Shown: positions 17,947-27,258, counted from the stretch's first letter. The stretch: DNA of 64,000 nt from [Clostridium] aerotolerans DSM 5434 (GCF_000687555.1 NZ_JHWJ01000008.1:62001-126000); one strand, 5' to 3'. Translations and numbers: made by a program. The notes: generated from the letters alone by a model not told the origin.

Positions 17947-19245
17947 ATGAAAAAAAGAACTAGAGCCGCAGGTCTGTCCCTTGCCATTTTGATTGCCGGC
18001 CTTTCCTTTCACTTCACTGCCGGAACACCGTCAGACAATCACTCAGGGACCAAACCAGAGCTCCGCTCGTTTTCAACCGACGAAGGACAAGCCCTTCACC
18101 CCCTGGCCATAGGACCCGGACTTGTCAATCTTTCCCCGGCCGATGAGTTTTCCACCTACCAGTGGGGATTTAAAAATGACGGGGAATTTCGTCTTGTGGA
18201 ATTAAAATCAAAATTCCAGGCCGTTGACAACGTTTATGACGGGTTAAAATCCAGCATGGGCCTTGGACTTCCAAAGCCTGGCCCAGGAGATTATGAATCT
18301 AAGGTTACAAAAGCAGTACCAGGAATTGATATTGATATACAGCCCGCCTGGGAGCTCTATGATAAGGCAGGAGAAAAACGTTCTGTGACGGTTGCTATCA
18401 TAGATACAGGCATTGATATACGACATCAGGAGCTTAAGGACGCCATCTGGACAAACCCTGGAGAAATTGACGGCGACGGCCTGGACAATGACGGAAATGG
18501 CTTTGTAGATGATATACACGGCTGGAATTTCTACTCCGGAAACAACAAGGTGTTCTCCGGCAATGAAGACAGCCATGGGACCCATGCAGCTGGTACCATA
18601 GGGGCCGCAAGGGGTGCTTACGGAATTGCAGGAATTACGGATAACAAATACGTTAAGATCATGCCTATAAAAGCACTTGGCGGAAAGGAAGGAACCGGAA
18701 CTCCTGAAGCAGTGATTAACGCCATCCGCTATGCGGAAGCCAATGGTGCTTCCATCTGCAATCTTAGCATGGGAACCTCGGCCTACAGCGAAGAACTGGC
18801 ACAGACCATTAAAAATTCTCACATGCTGTTCGTTGTCTCCTCTGGAAATGGAGGAATCTCAGGCCTTGGTTACGATACGGATGCAAATCCTGTTTATCCT
18901 GCCTCCCTTCCCTACGACAACGTAATCGCCGTAGCCAATATTCTTTTTGATGGAACCTTAAGTAAGGATTCCAACTTCGGGGCAGCCAGCGTGGATATTG
19001 CCGCTCCCGGTACTTATATCTTAAGCACCATTCCAAATAACAAATACGGGTTTATGAGCGGTACCTCCATGGCCGCTCCTATGGTAACCGGAGTGGCTGC
19101 CATGGTATATTCTTACCGTACCGATATTGCCTTATCCGATGTAAAACAGATTCTTATGAATTCCAGCAGAAAGCTTGATTCATTAAATGGAAAGGTAGCC
19201 AGCGGCGGTCTTTTAGACGCATACAGCGCCCTTAACTGGAAATAA
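17947..19245 (+). CDS. Secreted subtilisin-like serine protease (S8)
   Basis: 432 aa with a signal peptide (MKKRTRAAGLSLAILIAGLS). The S8 triad is Asp153 (VAIIDTGIDIRH), His213 (SHGTHAAGTIGA) and Ser374 (MSGTSMAAPMVTG). Residues 35-140 probably form a propeptide or linker. The DGDGLDNDGNGFVDDIHGWNF segment after the Asp motif is a Ca-binding-like insert common in subtilases of this type (quoted pieces kept short: DGDGLDNDGNG). Likely an extracellular or surface protease. ATG at 17947 follows AAGGAG. An extended -10 TGGTATAATACC lies near 17895-17906. Confidence 0.92.
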   Translation: MKKRTRAAGLSLAILIAGLSFHFTAGTPSDNHSGTKPELRSFSTDEGQALHPLAIGPGLVNLSPADEFSTYQWGFKNDGEFRLVELKSKFQAVDNVYDGLKSSMGLGLPKPGPGDYESKVTKAVPGIDIDIQPAWELYDKAGEKRSVTVAIIDTGIDIRHQELKDAIWTNPGEIDGDGLDNDGNGFVDDIHGWNFYSGNNKVFSGNEDSHGTHAAGTIGAARGAYGIAGITDNKYVKIMPIKALGGKEGTGTPEAVINAIRYAEANGASICNLSMGTSAYSEELAQTIKNSHMLFVVSSGNGGISGLGYDTDANPVYPASLPYDNVIAVANILFDGTLSKDSNFGAASVDIAAPGTYILSTIPNNKYGFMSGTSMAAPMVTGVAAMVYSYRTDIALSDVKQILMNSSRKLDSLNGKVASGGLLDAYSALNWK

Positions 19246-19247
19246 AT

Positions 19248-19285
19248 AAACGGCAGCAAGGATTATATTCCTGCTGCCGTTTCTT
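19248..19285. terminator. Bidirectional terminator between convergent genes
   Basis: AAACGGCAGCA and TGCTGCCGTTT pair around a 13-nt loop, with T-rich sequence after it on the plus strand and AT-rich on the minus. It serves the protease gene and the convergent DUF5722 gene. Confidence 0.8.
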
Positions 19286-19300
19286 TATTTATTTCTTTCT

Positions 19301-20974
19301 TTATTTCTCAATGGACTTCCAACGGAAATCCGGAACTACGTCAGACCACTTTTGAATTCCAATGATGGATTTTGCAAACTCTGTTGTTTCCAGAGTGTAT
19401 TTCTTCTTATCAATATCCTTAAATACCTGCCAGATCTTCCGGCGCTTGGTTGCTACAATATTGTCGCCCTGGTTCATAGCACATTCCCAAAGACCAAAGG
19501 ACAGTCCGCTTCTAACTTCCAGAGGCGCATCCACCTGACGGCTTAAGATATAAGCATCAATGTAAGGATTGCTGTCAACCAGGTAATAGGAATAAGCGAA
19601 TGCTGCAGCCTGAACCTGTGGGATATTGCCTCGTGACTGGCTGGTAGCTGTAAATCCCTGCTCCGTAAGTATGATATGGCGTACATGGCCGGTAGGAGAC
19701 TTTAATGCATCCTGAGCCATATAGTTGGTAAGGGTAGTCAAGTTTTTAAAGTTGATGACAGGGGAGTTATAATCATTGGTGATCAGTCCTGTTTTATCAT
19801 CATCCCAGAACTCCGGCTCTGTCATTGGGCATGGATATGGGTGATAGGAAAGTCCCCAGTCCATCTGACCCTGATCATTGGCGATGGAGTTAAAGGTATC
19901 TACAATGGCTTTTCCGCCGTATTTTACCTTGTTATCAATCTCATTGTTCCAGTTGTAATCCAGGGAGTAATATACCCTGTCATTGGCACTGGTACTCTTA
20001 ATCGCTGTATAGAACACGCGAAAAGCATTTTGATACGCCTGAACATAGCTGGTAATATCTCTGGCTCCTACGTAGTTCCATTGCTGGTTATTGATCTCAT
20101 TTCCAATAATCCAGTTTGAGATCTTTCCGCTGTTAGGGTTGGAACCACTGTAGCGTTCTGCCAGGAAAGAAGCAATGGCTCTGGTCTGATCAAGTCCTTC
20201 GGGAGTCGCTGTATTAAACATATAATAAAATGCTGTGGAACTTTTCTTTGTGCCGGGGTAGATGAGGTTCGGAGTTTTATCATTCCATCCGTTTAAGATA
20301 ATAGCTGTAACAGTCATTCCTTTTCCGGACAAGGCGCTGATGGTCTCATCATATCCTTTAATTACATTCTTATCAAAATGATAGGTCTTACCATCAAACT
20401 GATAATCAATGCCTTCACCAAGAATCTGATGGAAAGCGATATTGGTAGCAACATGCTTTACACCTAACTCAAAGGCATCCCCTAACATATTTAACTCAAT
20501 GTTTAATCCCTTTTTCGTAAGAGGAGCGTTGAAAGCTGTGGTATTGGCTGCAACCATCTCAGGGTTTGTTATGTAATGAGGCTTGCTAACTTCTATGTAT
20601 TTGGTTCCATCCCATACAGCCACTACGAATTTGCTGTAAAGTCTGTCCTGAGGGGTATTCCTGTTCAGTGGAAATGTAAAGGTAACCGTACTGTTTGGTG
20701 AAGCCTTTGCCGCGTAATCCGTTCTTCCATCCAGGTTGGACTGATAAGGCTGCAGCTCTACCAGATAAAGAACTCCGTCTGTTCCTTCCATGTTTGCAGT
20801 GTTTGAAATTTTAACGGTCACATTATTTTTATCTGAATTGATGAGACAGGACTGAATTTCTGCCTGTACTCCTGCCGAGCCCACATCTGCAAGTGAAACA
20901 AAGGCAGTCGCACAGCATAAAAATGCAGCGGAAACAAGTCCGGTTAAGGCCCTGCCTATCTTTATTCTCTTCAT
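19301..20974 (-). CDS. Secreted DUF5722 protein, glycoside-hydrolase-like
   Basis: 557 aa with a signal peptide (LTGLVSAAFLCCATAFVSLA). An N-terminal beta domain (about 30-140) is followed by a TIM-barrel-like region. ISNWIIGNEINNQ and HIILTEQGFTATSQ look like the acid/base and nucleophile strands of clan-A glycosidases (Asn-Glu after strand 4, Glu after strand 7). This matches the DUF5722 family as I know it; its substrate is not established. ATG at 20974 follows GGAGGAATG; an in-frame ATG ten codons upstream lacks a site. Likely acts on extracellular glycan. Confidence 0.75.
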   Translation of the reverse strand: MKRIKIGRALTGLVSAAFLCCATAFVSLADVGSAGVQAEIQSCLINSDKNNVTVKISNTANMEGTDGVLYLVELQPYQSNLDGRTDYAAKASPNSTVTFTFPLNRNTPQDRLYSKFVVAVWDGTKYIEVSKPHYITNPEMVAANTTAFNAPLTKKGLNIELNMLGDAFELGVKHVATNIAFHQILGEGIDYQFDGKTYHFDKNVIKGYDETISALSGKGMTVTAIILNGWNDKTPNLIYPGTKKSSTAFYYMFNTATPEGLDQTRAIASFLAERYSGSNPNSGKISNWIIGNEINNQQWNYVGARDITSYVQAYQNAFRVFYTAIKSTSANDRVYYSLDYNWNNEIDNKVKYGGKAIVDTFNSIANDQGQMDWGLSYHPYPCPMTEPEFWDDDKTGLITNDYNSPVINFKNLTTLTNYMAQDALKSPTGHVRHIILTEQGFTATSQSRGNIPQVQAAAFAYSYYLVDSNPYIDAYILSRQVDAPLEVRSGLSFGLWECAMNQGDNIVATKRRKIWQVFKDIDKKKYTLETTEFAKSIIGIQKWSDVVPDFRWKSIEK

Positions 20975-21024
20975 GTTCGCATTCCTCCATATTGTCATAA
21001 TCACGTCATTTAAGATTCCTTACA

Positions 21025-21053
21025 ATGATAACCAATTTCCCTGATATTTACAA
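21025..21053 (-). promoter_or_regulatory. Promoter of the DUF5722 gene
   Basis: Minus-strand TTGTAA (21048-21053), 17 bp, TATCAT (21025-21030), about 50 bp before the ATG. Confidence 0.5.
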
Positions 21054-21109
21054 TAACGATTTTATTACTTATTTGTAATAAAACCTTAAGGCTTCTGCGA
21101 ATTCAGAAA

Positions 21110-21153
21110 GAAAAACAGGGCAGGGATTTCATTTAAAATCCTATGCCCTGCCC
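21110..21153 (-). terminator. Terminator of the iron-type ABC importer operon
   Basis: On the minus strand GGGCAGGG and CCCTGCCC pair around a 20-nt loop and are followed by TGTTTTTC. It begins 24 bp after the stop of the binding-protein gene. Confidence 0.8.
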
Positions 21154-21176
21154 TCTTATTTCAGACAATTATTTTA

Positions 21177-22253
21177 TTATTTTGCCGATTCCGGATACAG
21201 AAAATCTGCCAGAGCTTCCATACAGTCAAAGGTTCGGTACCCTCCACCCATAAGCTCATTGTACTCAACGGTTATTATTTTCTTATTTTCAATGGCCTTT
21301 ACACTTTTTATTACGTCATTGGAAAGCATGGACTCCACTGCGTTCTTATCATTTTCTTCATTATGGGTACCAAGGACATAAACAATGACATCAGGATCCA
21401 TGGAGATCAGATTCTCTGCGGACAGGGCGCTTCCGCCTTTTTCCAATATATTCTCAGCATGAAGACGTTTTAACAGATCATTTTGAAGAGAGGCATTTTT
21501 TCCATAACCGCCAAAGCTTCCATCCTTATAATTTACCATAAGAAGTACCTTTAATGGCTCTCCCTCAACAGATTTTAAACGCTCTTCTGTCTTAGCAAGG
21601 CGTGCGGTAAAATCATCCGCCATTTTCTCTGCCTGCTCTTCTTTCTCAAAGATCTTACCAATGTTCCTTATATCTTCTATAATAGATTCCATTGTAATAT
21701 CCTGATCCATTCGGGTAGACTCCTGAGTATAGGCGGCAATGCCCATATCATTTAAGTCGCTGACAGAACCAAGTGTTTCGGGGGTAAAGGATTTTACTCT
21801 TCCCACTACAATATCCGGTTCCATGCCTACTACCTTTTCCTTGGATATATCACGCTTGTCCGCCAATACGGGAATGGCATCATAAGCAGCTGCTAAATCC
21901 TCTGTAGTAGGATTGTCCTTTAAAACGGTTGCTATGATACGGTCGCCAAGTCCAAGTTTTAGTAAAAGCTCCGTGCTTGTCTGATTGTTGGTTATTATCT
22001 TCTGAGGTGCTTTTTCTATCTTTTGCTCATGGCTGGTTCCGTCTGCATCATAGGCGAAATATGTAATCGGAAAACCAGAGGTCTTTTCACTAGCTGAAGT
22101 CTGTGATTCTGCTGCCTGCTCTGTAGTTACCTGTTCCGCAGATGTCTGTGTCTCAGAAGCGGACTCTGTTTTACCATTTTGGGCGGTACATCCTGCGGTT
22201 GCGACAGCGATTGCACAAACGGCTGCCATAGTTAGAAACATTTTCTTTTTCAT
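21177..22253 (-). CDS. ABC importer binding lipoprotein, siderophore/cobalamin type (FecB/BtuF-like)
   Basis: 358 aa. Lipobox VATAGC with lipidated Cys22, then a Thr/Ser/Glu linker, then a periplasmic-binding-protein-II (helical backbone) domain. LLLKLGLGDRIIATV, GMEPDIVVGRV and ISMDPDVIVYVLGTH are characteristic of this class, which captures ferric siderophores, heme or corrinoids. It is the last gene of a permease-ATPase-binding protein operon. The neighbouring esterase and AraC regulator favour ferric siderophore; no cobalamin riboswitch was seen upstream. Confidence 0.9.
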   Translation of the reverse strand: MKKKMFLTMAAVCAIAVATAGCTAQNGKTESASETQTSAEQVTTEQAAESQTSASEKTSGFPITYFAYDADGTSHEQKIEKAPQKIITNNQTSTELLLKLGLGDRIIATVLKDNPTTEDLAAAYDAIPVLADKRDISKEKVVGMEPDIVVGRVKSFTPETLGSVSDLNDMGIAAYTQESTRMDQDITMESIIEDIRNIGKIFEKEEQAEKMADDFTARLAKTEERLKSVEGEPLKVLLMVNYKDGSFGGYGKNASLQNDLLKRLHAENILEKGGSALSAENLISMDPDVIVYVLGTHNEENDKNAVESMLSNDVIKSVKAIENKKIITVEYNELMGGGYRTFDCMEALADFLYPESAK

Positions 22254-22272
22254 TATTAATCTCCTCTTTTTA

Positions 22273-23037
22273 TTATGAAATCATATATTGAATGGCCAAC
22301 TGACCTGTCTTTTCATCAACGGCCACCGACGCACTGACATCATAAATGTCCCGTATCATCTCTGTTGTAATCACATCTTCTGGTTTGCCCTGTCCCATTA
22401 CCCGGCCATCTTTTAGCATATATATGGTATCGCAGAACATGGAAGCCAGGGAAAGATCGTGAAGCGCTGCCACGACGCAGATATCAAGCTGCTTAACAAT
22501 GGACAGGACCTGAAGCTGATATTTGATATCCAGATGGTTGGTCGGCTCATCCAGTATCAGAATCTTTGGCTGCTGGGCCAATGCTCTGGCTAAAATGATT
22601 CTTTGCTTTTCTCCTCCGGACAAGGTGGAAAATTTTCGTTTGGAGTAAGACTCCATGCCCACTTTTTTAAGAGCATCGGAAACGATCTCATAATCTTCCA
22701 TGGTTTCCTGCTCCAGTCTCTTTTTATGCGGAGTACGCCCCATCATAACAATTTCTTTTACGGTAAATTCAAAGCTTACCTGATTAAACTGGGATACTAC
22801 CGCCATATTTTTGGCTCTTTCCTTTTCTGGTATCAGGGAAATGTCCTTTCCATTCATAAGTACCACTCCACCGCTTGGCTTTAAAACCCGATAAATTGCT
22901 TTTAACAGCGTGGACTTTCCGCTCCCATTAGGACCTAAAAGGCCGGTAAAGTGATGGCTTTCTCCCTTTAAGGATATGCCCTTTACAATCTCTGTGCTTC
23001 CTATATTCACTCTTAAGTCTTCTACATTCAGTTCCAT
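22273..23037 (-). CDS. ABC importer ATPase, FecE/BtuD type
   Basis: 254 aa. Walker A GPNGSGKST (35-43), signature LSGGEKQRIILARAL, Walker B ILILDEPTNHLD and the H-loop AALHDLSLA. It powers the importer formed with the flanking permease and lipoprotein. ATG follows AAGGAGG. It starts 12 bp after the permease. Confidence 0.93.
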   Translation of the reverse strand: MELNVEDLRVNIGSTEIVKGISLKGESHHFTGLLGPNGSGKSTLLKAIYRVLKPSGGVVLMNGKDISLIPEKERAKNMAVVSQFNQVSFEFTVKEIVMMGRTPHKKRLEQETMEDYEIVSDALKKVGMESYSKRKFSTLSGGEKQRIILARALAQQPKILILDEPTNHLDIKYQLQVLSIVKQLDICVVAALHDLSLASMFCDTIYMLKDGRVMGQGKPEDVITTEMIRDIYDVSASVAVDEKTGQLAIQYMIS

Positions 23038-23049
23038 TCTTTATCCTCC

Positions 23050-24141
23050 TTATCCTTCCCGGAAGGAATAGCTTTTCCGTACCAGAATATACACAAAGAA
23101 CGGCGCACCAATGAGTGCAGTGACAATTCCAATGGGAAGCTCTGAATTGGGAACGGCGATTCTTGCAAAGGTATCCGCCCAAATCATGAAAACAGCACCT
23201 CCCACGGTACAAAGAGGTGTCAGTCTCCGGTGGTCAGCACCTGCCACAGCTCTGGTAATATGTGGAATGATAAGTCCAACAAATCCGATAATTCCGCAAT
23301 AGGCAACCAGCACTCCGGTTAATAAGGAGGCTGCCACCATATACAGCCTTCGGTACTTAGCAACTGGAATTCCAAGAGTCACCGCAGCTTCATCCCCAAG
23401 AAGGAGAGTGTTTAAGGTTCTGTATTGAAATAGAAATCCCACAAAACAAATAATGGTAAGGACAACTGGAAAGAAGATATTCTGCCATTTTGCCCCTGCA
23501 AGAGAACCCATGGTCCAGAATTTTACGCTCTGCATTCCCTGGGCATCACCTGCCATAAATATGATAAAATTACTGAGGGCATTACATAGAGCATTGACTA
23601 CAGTACCGGAAAGCACCAGCTTGGAGCTTGTCATCTTACTTCCCATGGAAGCCAGCATTAACACGCAAAATGCTGCTAACAGTGCGCCTGCGAACCCCCA
23701 GAAGGAACTGGCATTGATGGAGAGCCAGCTAAGGGAACCGATACCAAGCATGATGGAAAAGGTGGCGCCTAAGGATGCACCAGATGAAATTCCCAGAATA
23801 TAGGGCTCTGCCAAAGGGTTCTGAACTGCCGCCTGCATTGCCATACCGCAAAGAGAAAGCCCGGCTCCCACCGCGGCACCAAGAATCACACGGGGAAAAC
23901 GTATTTCCCAAATGATATTAACCTCTGAAAGACGACTTGTGAGGGCTGGATCCATCTGTATTCCAAAAAGCTTATCCAAAAGGATTGCATAGGTATGAGA
24001 CGGCATTATTTTCATGGAGCCAAATGACATGGACAATACAACGGACAAAAGGAGCACAAATACCATTCCCGCTAGCATCAGCCCAAAAGCCTTACTGCTC
24101 TTTTGATTTTCTATGTATGCCTCTGAAATATGTTGATTCAA
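23050..24141 (-). CDS. ABC importer permease, FecCD family (TTG start)
   Basis: 363 aa with about ten transmembrane helices. Family features are RFPRVILGAAVGAGLSLCG, QAAVQNPLAEPYILGISSGA and the C-terminal GFVGLIIPHITRAVAGADHR. FecCD permeases dimerise for siderophore, heme or vitamin B12 import. The start is TTG at 24141, nine bases after GGAGG; there is no nearby ATG. Confidence 0.93.
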   Translation of the reverse strand: MNQHISEAYIENQKSSKAFGLMLAGMVFVLLLSVVLSMSFGSMKIMPSHTYAILLDKLFGIQMDPALTSRLSEVNIIWEIRFPRVILGAAVGAGLSLCGMAMQAAVQNPLAEPYILGISSGASLGATFSIMLGIGSLSWLSINASSFWGFAGALLAAFCVLMLASMGSKMTSSKLVLSGTVVNALCNALSNFIIFMAGDAQGMQSVKFWTMGSLAGAKWQNIFFPVVLTIICFVGFLFQYRTLNTLLLGDEAAVTLGIPVAKYRRLYMVAASLLTGVLVAYCGIIGFVGLIIPHITRAVAGADHRRLTPLCTVGGAVFMIWADTFARIAVPNSELPIGIVTALIGAPFFVYILVRKSYSFREG

Positions 24142-24165
24142 AGAGTAGGTCCTCCTTCTATCTTA

Positions 24166-24194
24166 TTAGCTATAACTAACCGTAGATTATTATA
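24166..24194 (-). promoter_or_regulatory. -10 element and candidate operator of the importer operon
   Basis: Minus-strand TATAAT lies at 24189-24194, with no good -35 at 17 bp, as expected for an activator-dependent promoter; the divergent AraC protein is the obvious candidate. Just downstream, TTAGCTATAACTAA (24166-24179) is a near-perfect palindrome with TTAG/CTAA ends, loosely like DtxR/IdeR iron boxes. Iron control is inferred. Confidence 0.4.
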
Positions 24195-24289
24195 CGGATT
24201 GATGTTCAAAATAGGAATAGAGAATTCTGTAATACCATGGACAATTATTGAATGTATTCCGATAAAAAATATCACCACTCCATCATACG

Positions 24290-24318
24290 TTGACTTCCAA
24301 AAACAATGGAGCTATAAT
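24290..24318 (+). promoter_or_regulatory. Promoter of the AraC-esterase operon
   Basis: Plus-strand TTGACT (24290-24295), 17 bp, TATAAT (24313-24318), about 38 bp before the AraC-family start codon. Confidence 0.75.
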
Positions 24319-24355
24319 AGCTAAAATGTAGATTTATGAAAAAAGGAGGACGCAC

Positions 24356-25186
24356 ATGTCTGATTTTCGTACCCAGTTAGCAGAGGAATATGCCAGATTT
24401 CCATTGACAATTCAAAAGGCCGCCTCCTTTACAAAGCTGCCGGGACAGGTACCGGCTTCCTATGAAACCACACGGGCGGCCTTTATCTTTCCAGTGAGCG
24501 GAAAAGCTGTTATATCTTTTGACAATCAGACCTTTACAGCCGTACCTGGAAAAGTCATTCATGGCTGTCCCGGTAAAAAACTCACCTTTTATATTGAGGG
24601 AGACGAACCATTTTGCCATATTAATCTTTATTATGACCCCTTCGATTCCCAAGGCAGGGGCACAGATTTTATCCATTCTGCCTATGAGCTTGAAATTATA
24701 AACGGAGCAGAGGTTGATGACTGCCTGGAAGAGTTGCTGCGGCTCTCTCACTGCCATGATATACGTTCCCGGTTTCGAATGAATTTTACGACTCAAAAGC
24801 TTTTTGATGCCTTATTCTGTTCCCAGCTTAGCAAACAGGAATCAGAAGAGCTGAATTTTATCAATGAAGCGGCCTTATTTATACGAAACCATCATACAGA
24901 ACCTCTGACACTCAAGGAAATCGCCGGTCATTTTGGAAAAAGACCTGAGAACTTTTCTTATTTATTTCACAAGGTCATGGGCATTCGCCCCATTGATTAC
25001 CTGATTGAATACCGGCTGGAAACAGCGGCTGCTCTGTTAAATGAAAATGGCTGCAGCGTCCGGCAAGCGGCTGTCTCCGTGGGATATAAGGACGAGTTTT
25101 ATTTCAGCCGATTATTTAAAAAGCATATGGGGATTGCTCCAAGTAAAATTAAAAGTGGATGGCAAACAGAAAGGAAGAAATTATGA
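24356..25186 (+). CDS. AraC-family regulator, divergent to iron-type importer
   Basis: 276 aa. N-terminal cupin-like ligand domain (about 15-130) and C-terminal double helix-turn-helix (about 180-275; LTLKEIAGHFGKRPENFSYLF and VGYKDEFYFSRLFKKHMGI). Divergent from the importer and overlapping the esterase by ATGA, so it is probably the siderophore-responsive activator of both, like YbtA/Btr-type regulators. The ligand is inferred. Confidence 0.88.
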   Translation: MSDFRTQLAEEYARFPLTIQKAASFTKLPGQVPASYETTRAAFIFPVSGKAVISFDNQTFTAVPGKVIHGCPGKKLTFYIEGDEPFCHINLYYDPFDSQGRGTDFIHSAYELEIINGAEVDDCLEELLRLSHCHDIRSRFRMNFTTQKLFDALFCSQLSKQESEELNFINEAALFIRNHHTEPLTLKEIAGHFGKRPENFSYLFHKVMGIRPIDYLIEYRLETAAALLNENGCSVRQAAVSVGYKDEFYFSRLFKKHMGIAPSKIKSGWQTERKKL

Positions 25187-25944
25187 ATTCAGAACATTTA
25201 GATAGAACCCGTACTATAATAGAGACTCAGTGGGAAGACCACAAGATTTTTATTTATCTCCCCCCGACGTGGAAACAGAACGAAAACAAAATTTACCCAG
25301 CTATCCTTGTGCAGGATGGAGATCAGGCTATGAAGGCTCTGGTACCAGTACTTGACGAATTGGAGGCCCTATGGAGTGAGAATAAAGGCAAGGAATTCAT
25401 TCTGGTCATGATATGTCCTCTGGACCGGCTCTCTGAATATACTCCATGGCCAGCTAAGGCCATGGCAACACGTTTTCCTGATTTTAAGGGAAAGGGAAAT
25501 GAATACCTTAAGTCACTGGAAACAAATCTCCTTCCCTGGTTATTGGAACATTACAGGGTTGATTCCGATAATGTTTCATTGCTTGGTTATTCTCTGGGCG
25601 GCTTAATCAATGTATACGCTCTTACCATTCAGGATTGCTGGCGCCATGTGGCTGGGATCTGCAGTTCGTTTTGGTATGATGGCTGGATGTCCTGGCTGGA
25701 AGAAAACAGCATTGGAGAAGGGCTGATTTCCATCTACTTACATTATGGCACCATGGAGGGGAAGGGGAAATCAGGACCAATGGAACATGCAGCCAGATAT
25801 GCAGAAGAGACCGGACAACTCCTGTCTCAAATGCTTCCAGGTAAGGTCACGGTCTCTAACGATGAGGGGGGACACCATTCCCTGGCTGGAGAGCGTTATC
25901 GGAATGGGTTGTTGTGGCTGAATGAAGAAATAGGCAAGTACTAA
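25183..25944 (+). CDS. Alpha/beta-hydrolase esterase, probable siderophore esterase (Fes/BesA/IroE-like)
   Basis: 253 aa. Nucleophile Ser137 in LLGYSLGGL (GxSxG); late His in EGGHHSLAGER. The fold and N-terminal HKIFIYLPPTWKQ match the esterase-D/Fes group, which hydrolyses enterobactin-type trilactones to release iron. The start ATG overlaps the AraC stop (ATGA), so they are co-translated. No signal peptide, so it acts in the cytosol, after import. The ligand could be another ester siderophore. Confidence 0.8.
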   Translation: MNSEHLDRTRTIIETQWEDHKIFIYLPPTWKQNENKIYPAILVQDGDQAMKALVPVLDELEALWSENKGKEFILVMICPLDRLSEYTPWPAKAMATRFPDFKGKGNEYLKSLETNLLPWLLEHYRVDSDNVSLLGYSLGGLINVYALTIQDCWRHVAGICSSFWYDGWMSWLEENSIGEGLISIYLHYGTMEGKGKSGPMEHAARYAEETGQLLSQMLPGKVTVSNDEGGHHSLAGERYRNGLLWLNEEIGKY

Positions 25945-25992
25945 GGAAATGGAGTGAAATTTTTCAATTACGCCATCCCGGCGGCTGCTTAG

Positions 25993-26442
25993 TTAAACCT
26001 TTCGCTTAGCAAACTTTTGTTTTGCAAAATCATAGGATTCCTGAATCAATGGTTCAAATTCTTCCCATGTTTCAGGTGATGGATTTATCACACATACCCA
26101 ACCCATCCATGCATAAACTGGGTGGGGCATAATGGTATTAAGAGCTGTAAAATCATAATCCATTGTTACAATTTGTCCAGCCTCCGGGCGCTTTGGAATA
26201 CTACCAAATTTTTTGATAAAGGTTTCTTTTCTAATTCCTGCATTGACCCGATACACATTATCCCGGTTTAGTAAGGAGCCTTTATCGTTCTCACCATCCT
26301 TTTCTTTGATTGTGAGAACGTAGACTCCTCTTTTTAAAACATGACCCGGATTGTAGAAAATTCCTTTTTCTCCCCAGCTTTCAGTTAAAACTACATCTGG
26401 AAAATTTGATGTACAATACGTAATTATTTCTTCCGGTTTCAT
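25993..26442 (-). CDS. DUF6194 family protein
   Basis: 149 aa starting MKPEEIITYC. The layout FYNPG..., YRVNAGIRKETFIKKFG, then DYDFTALNTIMPHPVYAWMG and GWVCVINPSP matches DUF6194 proteins as I know them from actinobacteria and firmicutes. Function unknown. ATG at 26442 follows GGAAG; an ATG 12 codons upstream overlaps the preceding pseudogene. It is preceded by the creatininase remnant with only 13 bp between, so the two were probably one operon. Confidence 0.7.
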   Translation of the reverse strand: MKPEEIITYCTSNFPDVVLTESWGEKGIFYNPGHVLKRGVYVLTIKEKDGENDKGSLLNRDNVYRVNAGIRKETFIKKFGSIPKRPEAGQIVTMDYDFTALNTIMPHPVYAWMGWVCVINPSPETWEEFEPLIQESYDFAKQKFAKRKV

Positions 26443-26455
26443 ATATTTTCTTCCT

Positions 26456-27074
26456 TTATGATATTGCTTCAGCAACATACTTACATAATATAGAATAAAC
26501 TTGCTCTACACTCTGTCTATTGTTCTCGTATTCTGATGGATTTCCTGCGTATCCTAAAGGTACCACATCTCTCGCAGCTTTACCACCTTGCATCCAATCG
26601 TACATACTCTCATAGTTCAAGTAATAATCACTTAGATCTTTTACTTCTTTATAATCGACATGATCCTAAAAAAATGCTGCATTTCGGCAGTTTCATACGC
26701 TCCTACATGTATATCCAATAAACCATTTTATTCAGGAAAGGAATATCCGGATATTGTGCTTTATCTATAAATATATATTCTTCACTTCCATTTACACCAT
26801 AATGTGAAATTTCATAAGGTTCCATAAACAACTTTATTTTCATGCCATGTGTCTCATATGATGCCCTAATAACATCCAAAATGGTCTTAATATGCAACGA
26901 GTCCCCGTGCATATTAAGGCAATAAACCCTTTTAAATCCAAAGCGGTTTAAGTTCTCAAAAATATCACATAAGACCCTTTTTATAGTTTCTTCTTTTAAT
27001 GAAAAAGAGCCCGAAATGCCACAAGTACAATAATTAATCCCCCAATAATACGGTGGTGCAATTAGACACCTTCT
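26456..27074 (-). pseudogene. Creatininase-family pseudogene, frameshifted and 5'-truncated
   Basis: Read on the minus strand in three frames. Frame one from 27074 gives LIAPPYYWGINYCTC, GISGSFSLKEETIKRVLCDI and FGFKRVYCLNMHGDS. A shift near 26713-26720 moves to LLDIHVGAYETAEMQHFF. A second shift at a T7 run near 26670 moves to DYKEVKDLSDYY ending VVPLGYAGNPSEYE and a stop. These are the middle and C-terminal motifs of creatinine amidohydrolases (NxHGGN, DxHAGxxET, GxxGxP). The N-terminal half with the first metal ligands is missing; TAA TAG precede it in frame. Clearly not functional. Confidence 0.8.
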
Positions 27075-27162
27075 CCTTCTCTATTATACAACAAACTTAA
27101 TACGAGAAAAAACCATTATACTGCAGGTGTCTCTAAAGAAATATAAAGCCATGTTGATGCTT

Positions 27163-27258
27163 TTATTTGCGCCTATTATTAATTAGGACAATTATTGCAA
27201 TGCCTAATCCTAATGCTATTATAAAAAGTATCAGTACAGAATATGAAATTCCAACCAT
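27163..27258 (-). CDS. 31-aa single-helix membrane peptide
   Basis: ATG at 27258 after GGGGGAGA encodes 31 residues: MVGISYSVLILFIIALGLGI followed by AIIVLINNRRK. It is one hydrophobic helix with a short positive tail, the shape of type I toxins and small regulatory membrane peptides. It lies 24 bp after a degenerate copy of the toxin leader and start at 27282-27415, so it may have taken over that leader. No family recognised. Confidence 0.5.
   Translation of the reverse strand: MVGISYSVLILFIIALGLGIAIIVLINNRRK

Noticed and set aside
24142-24355. Cobalamin riboswitch before the BtuF-like importer
   Set aside because: The 214-bp gap is too short and too AT-rich, and no B12-box-like sequence was found. 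AraC control and the esterase point to siderophore.
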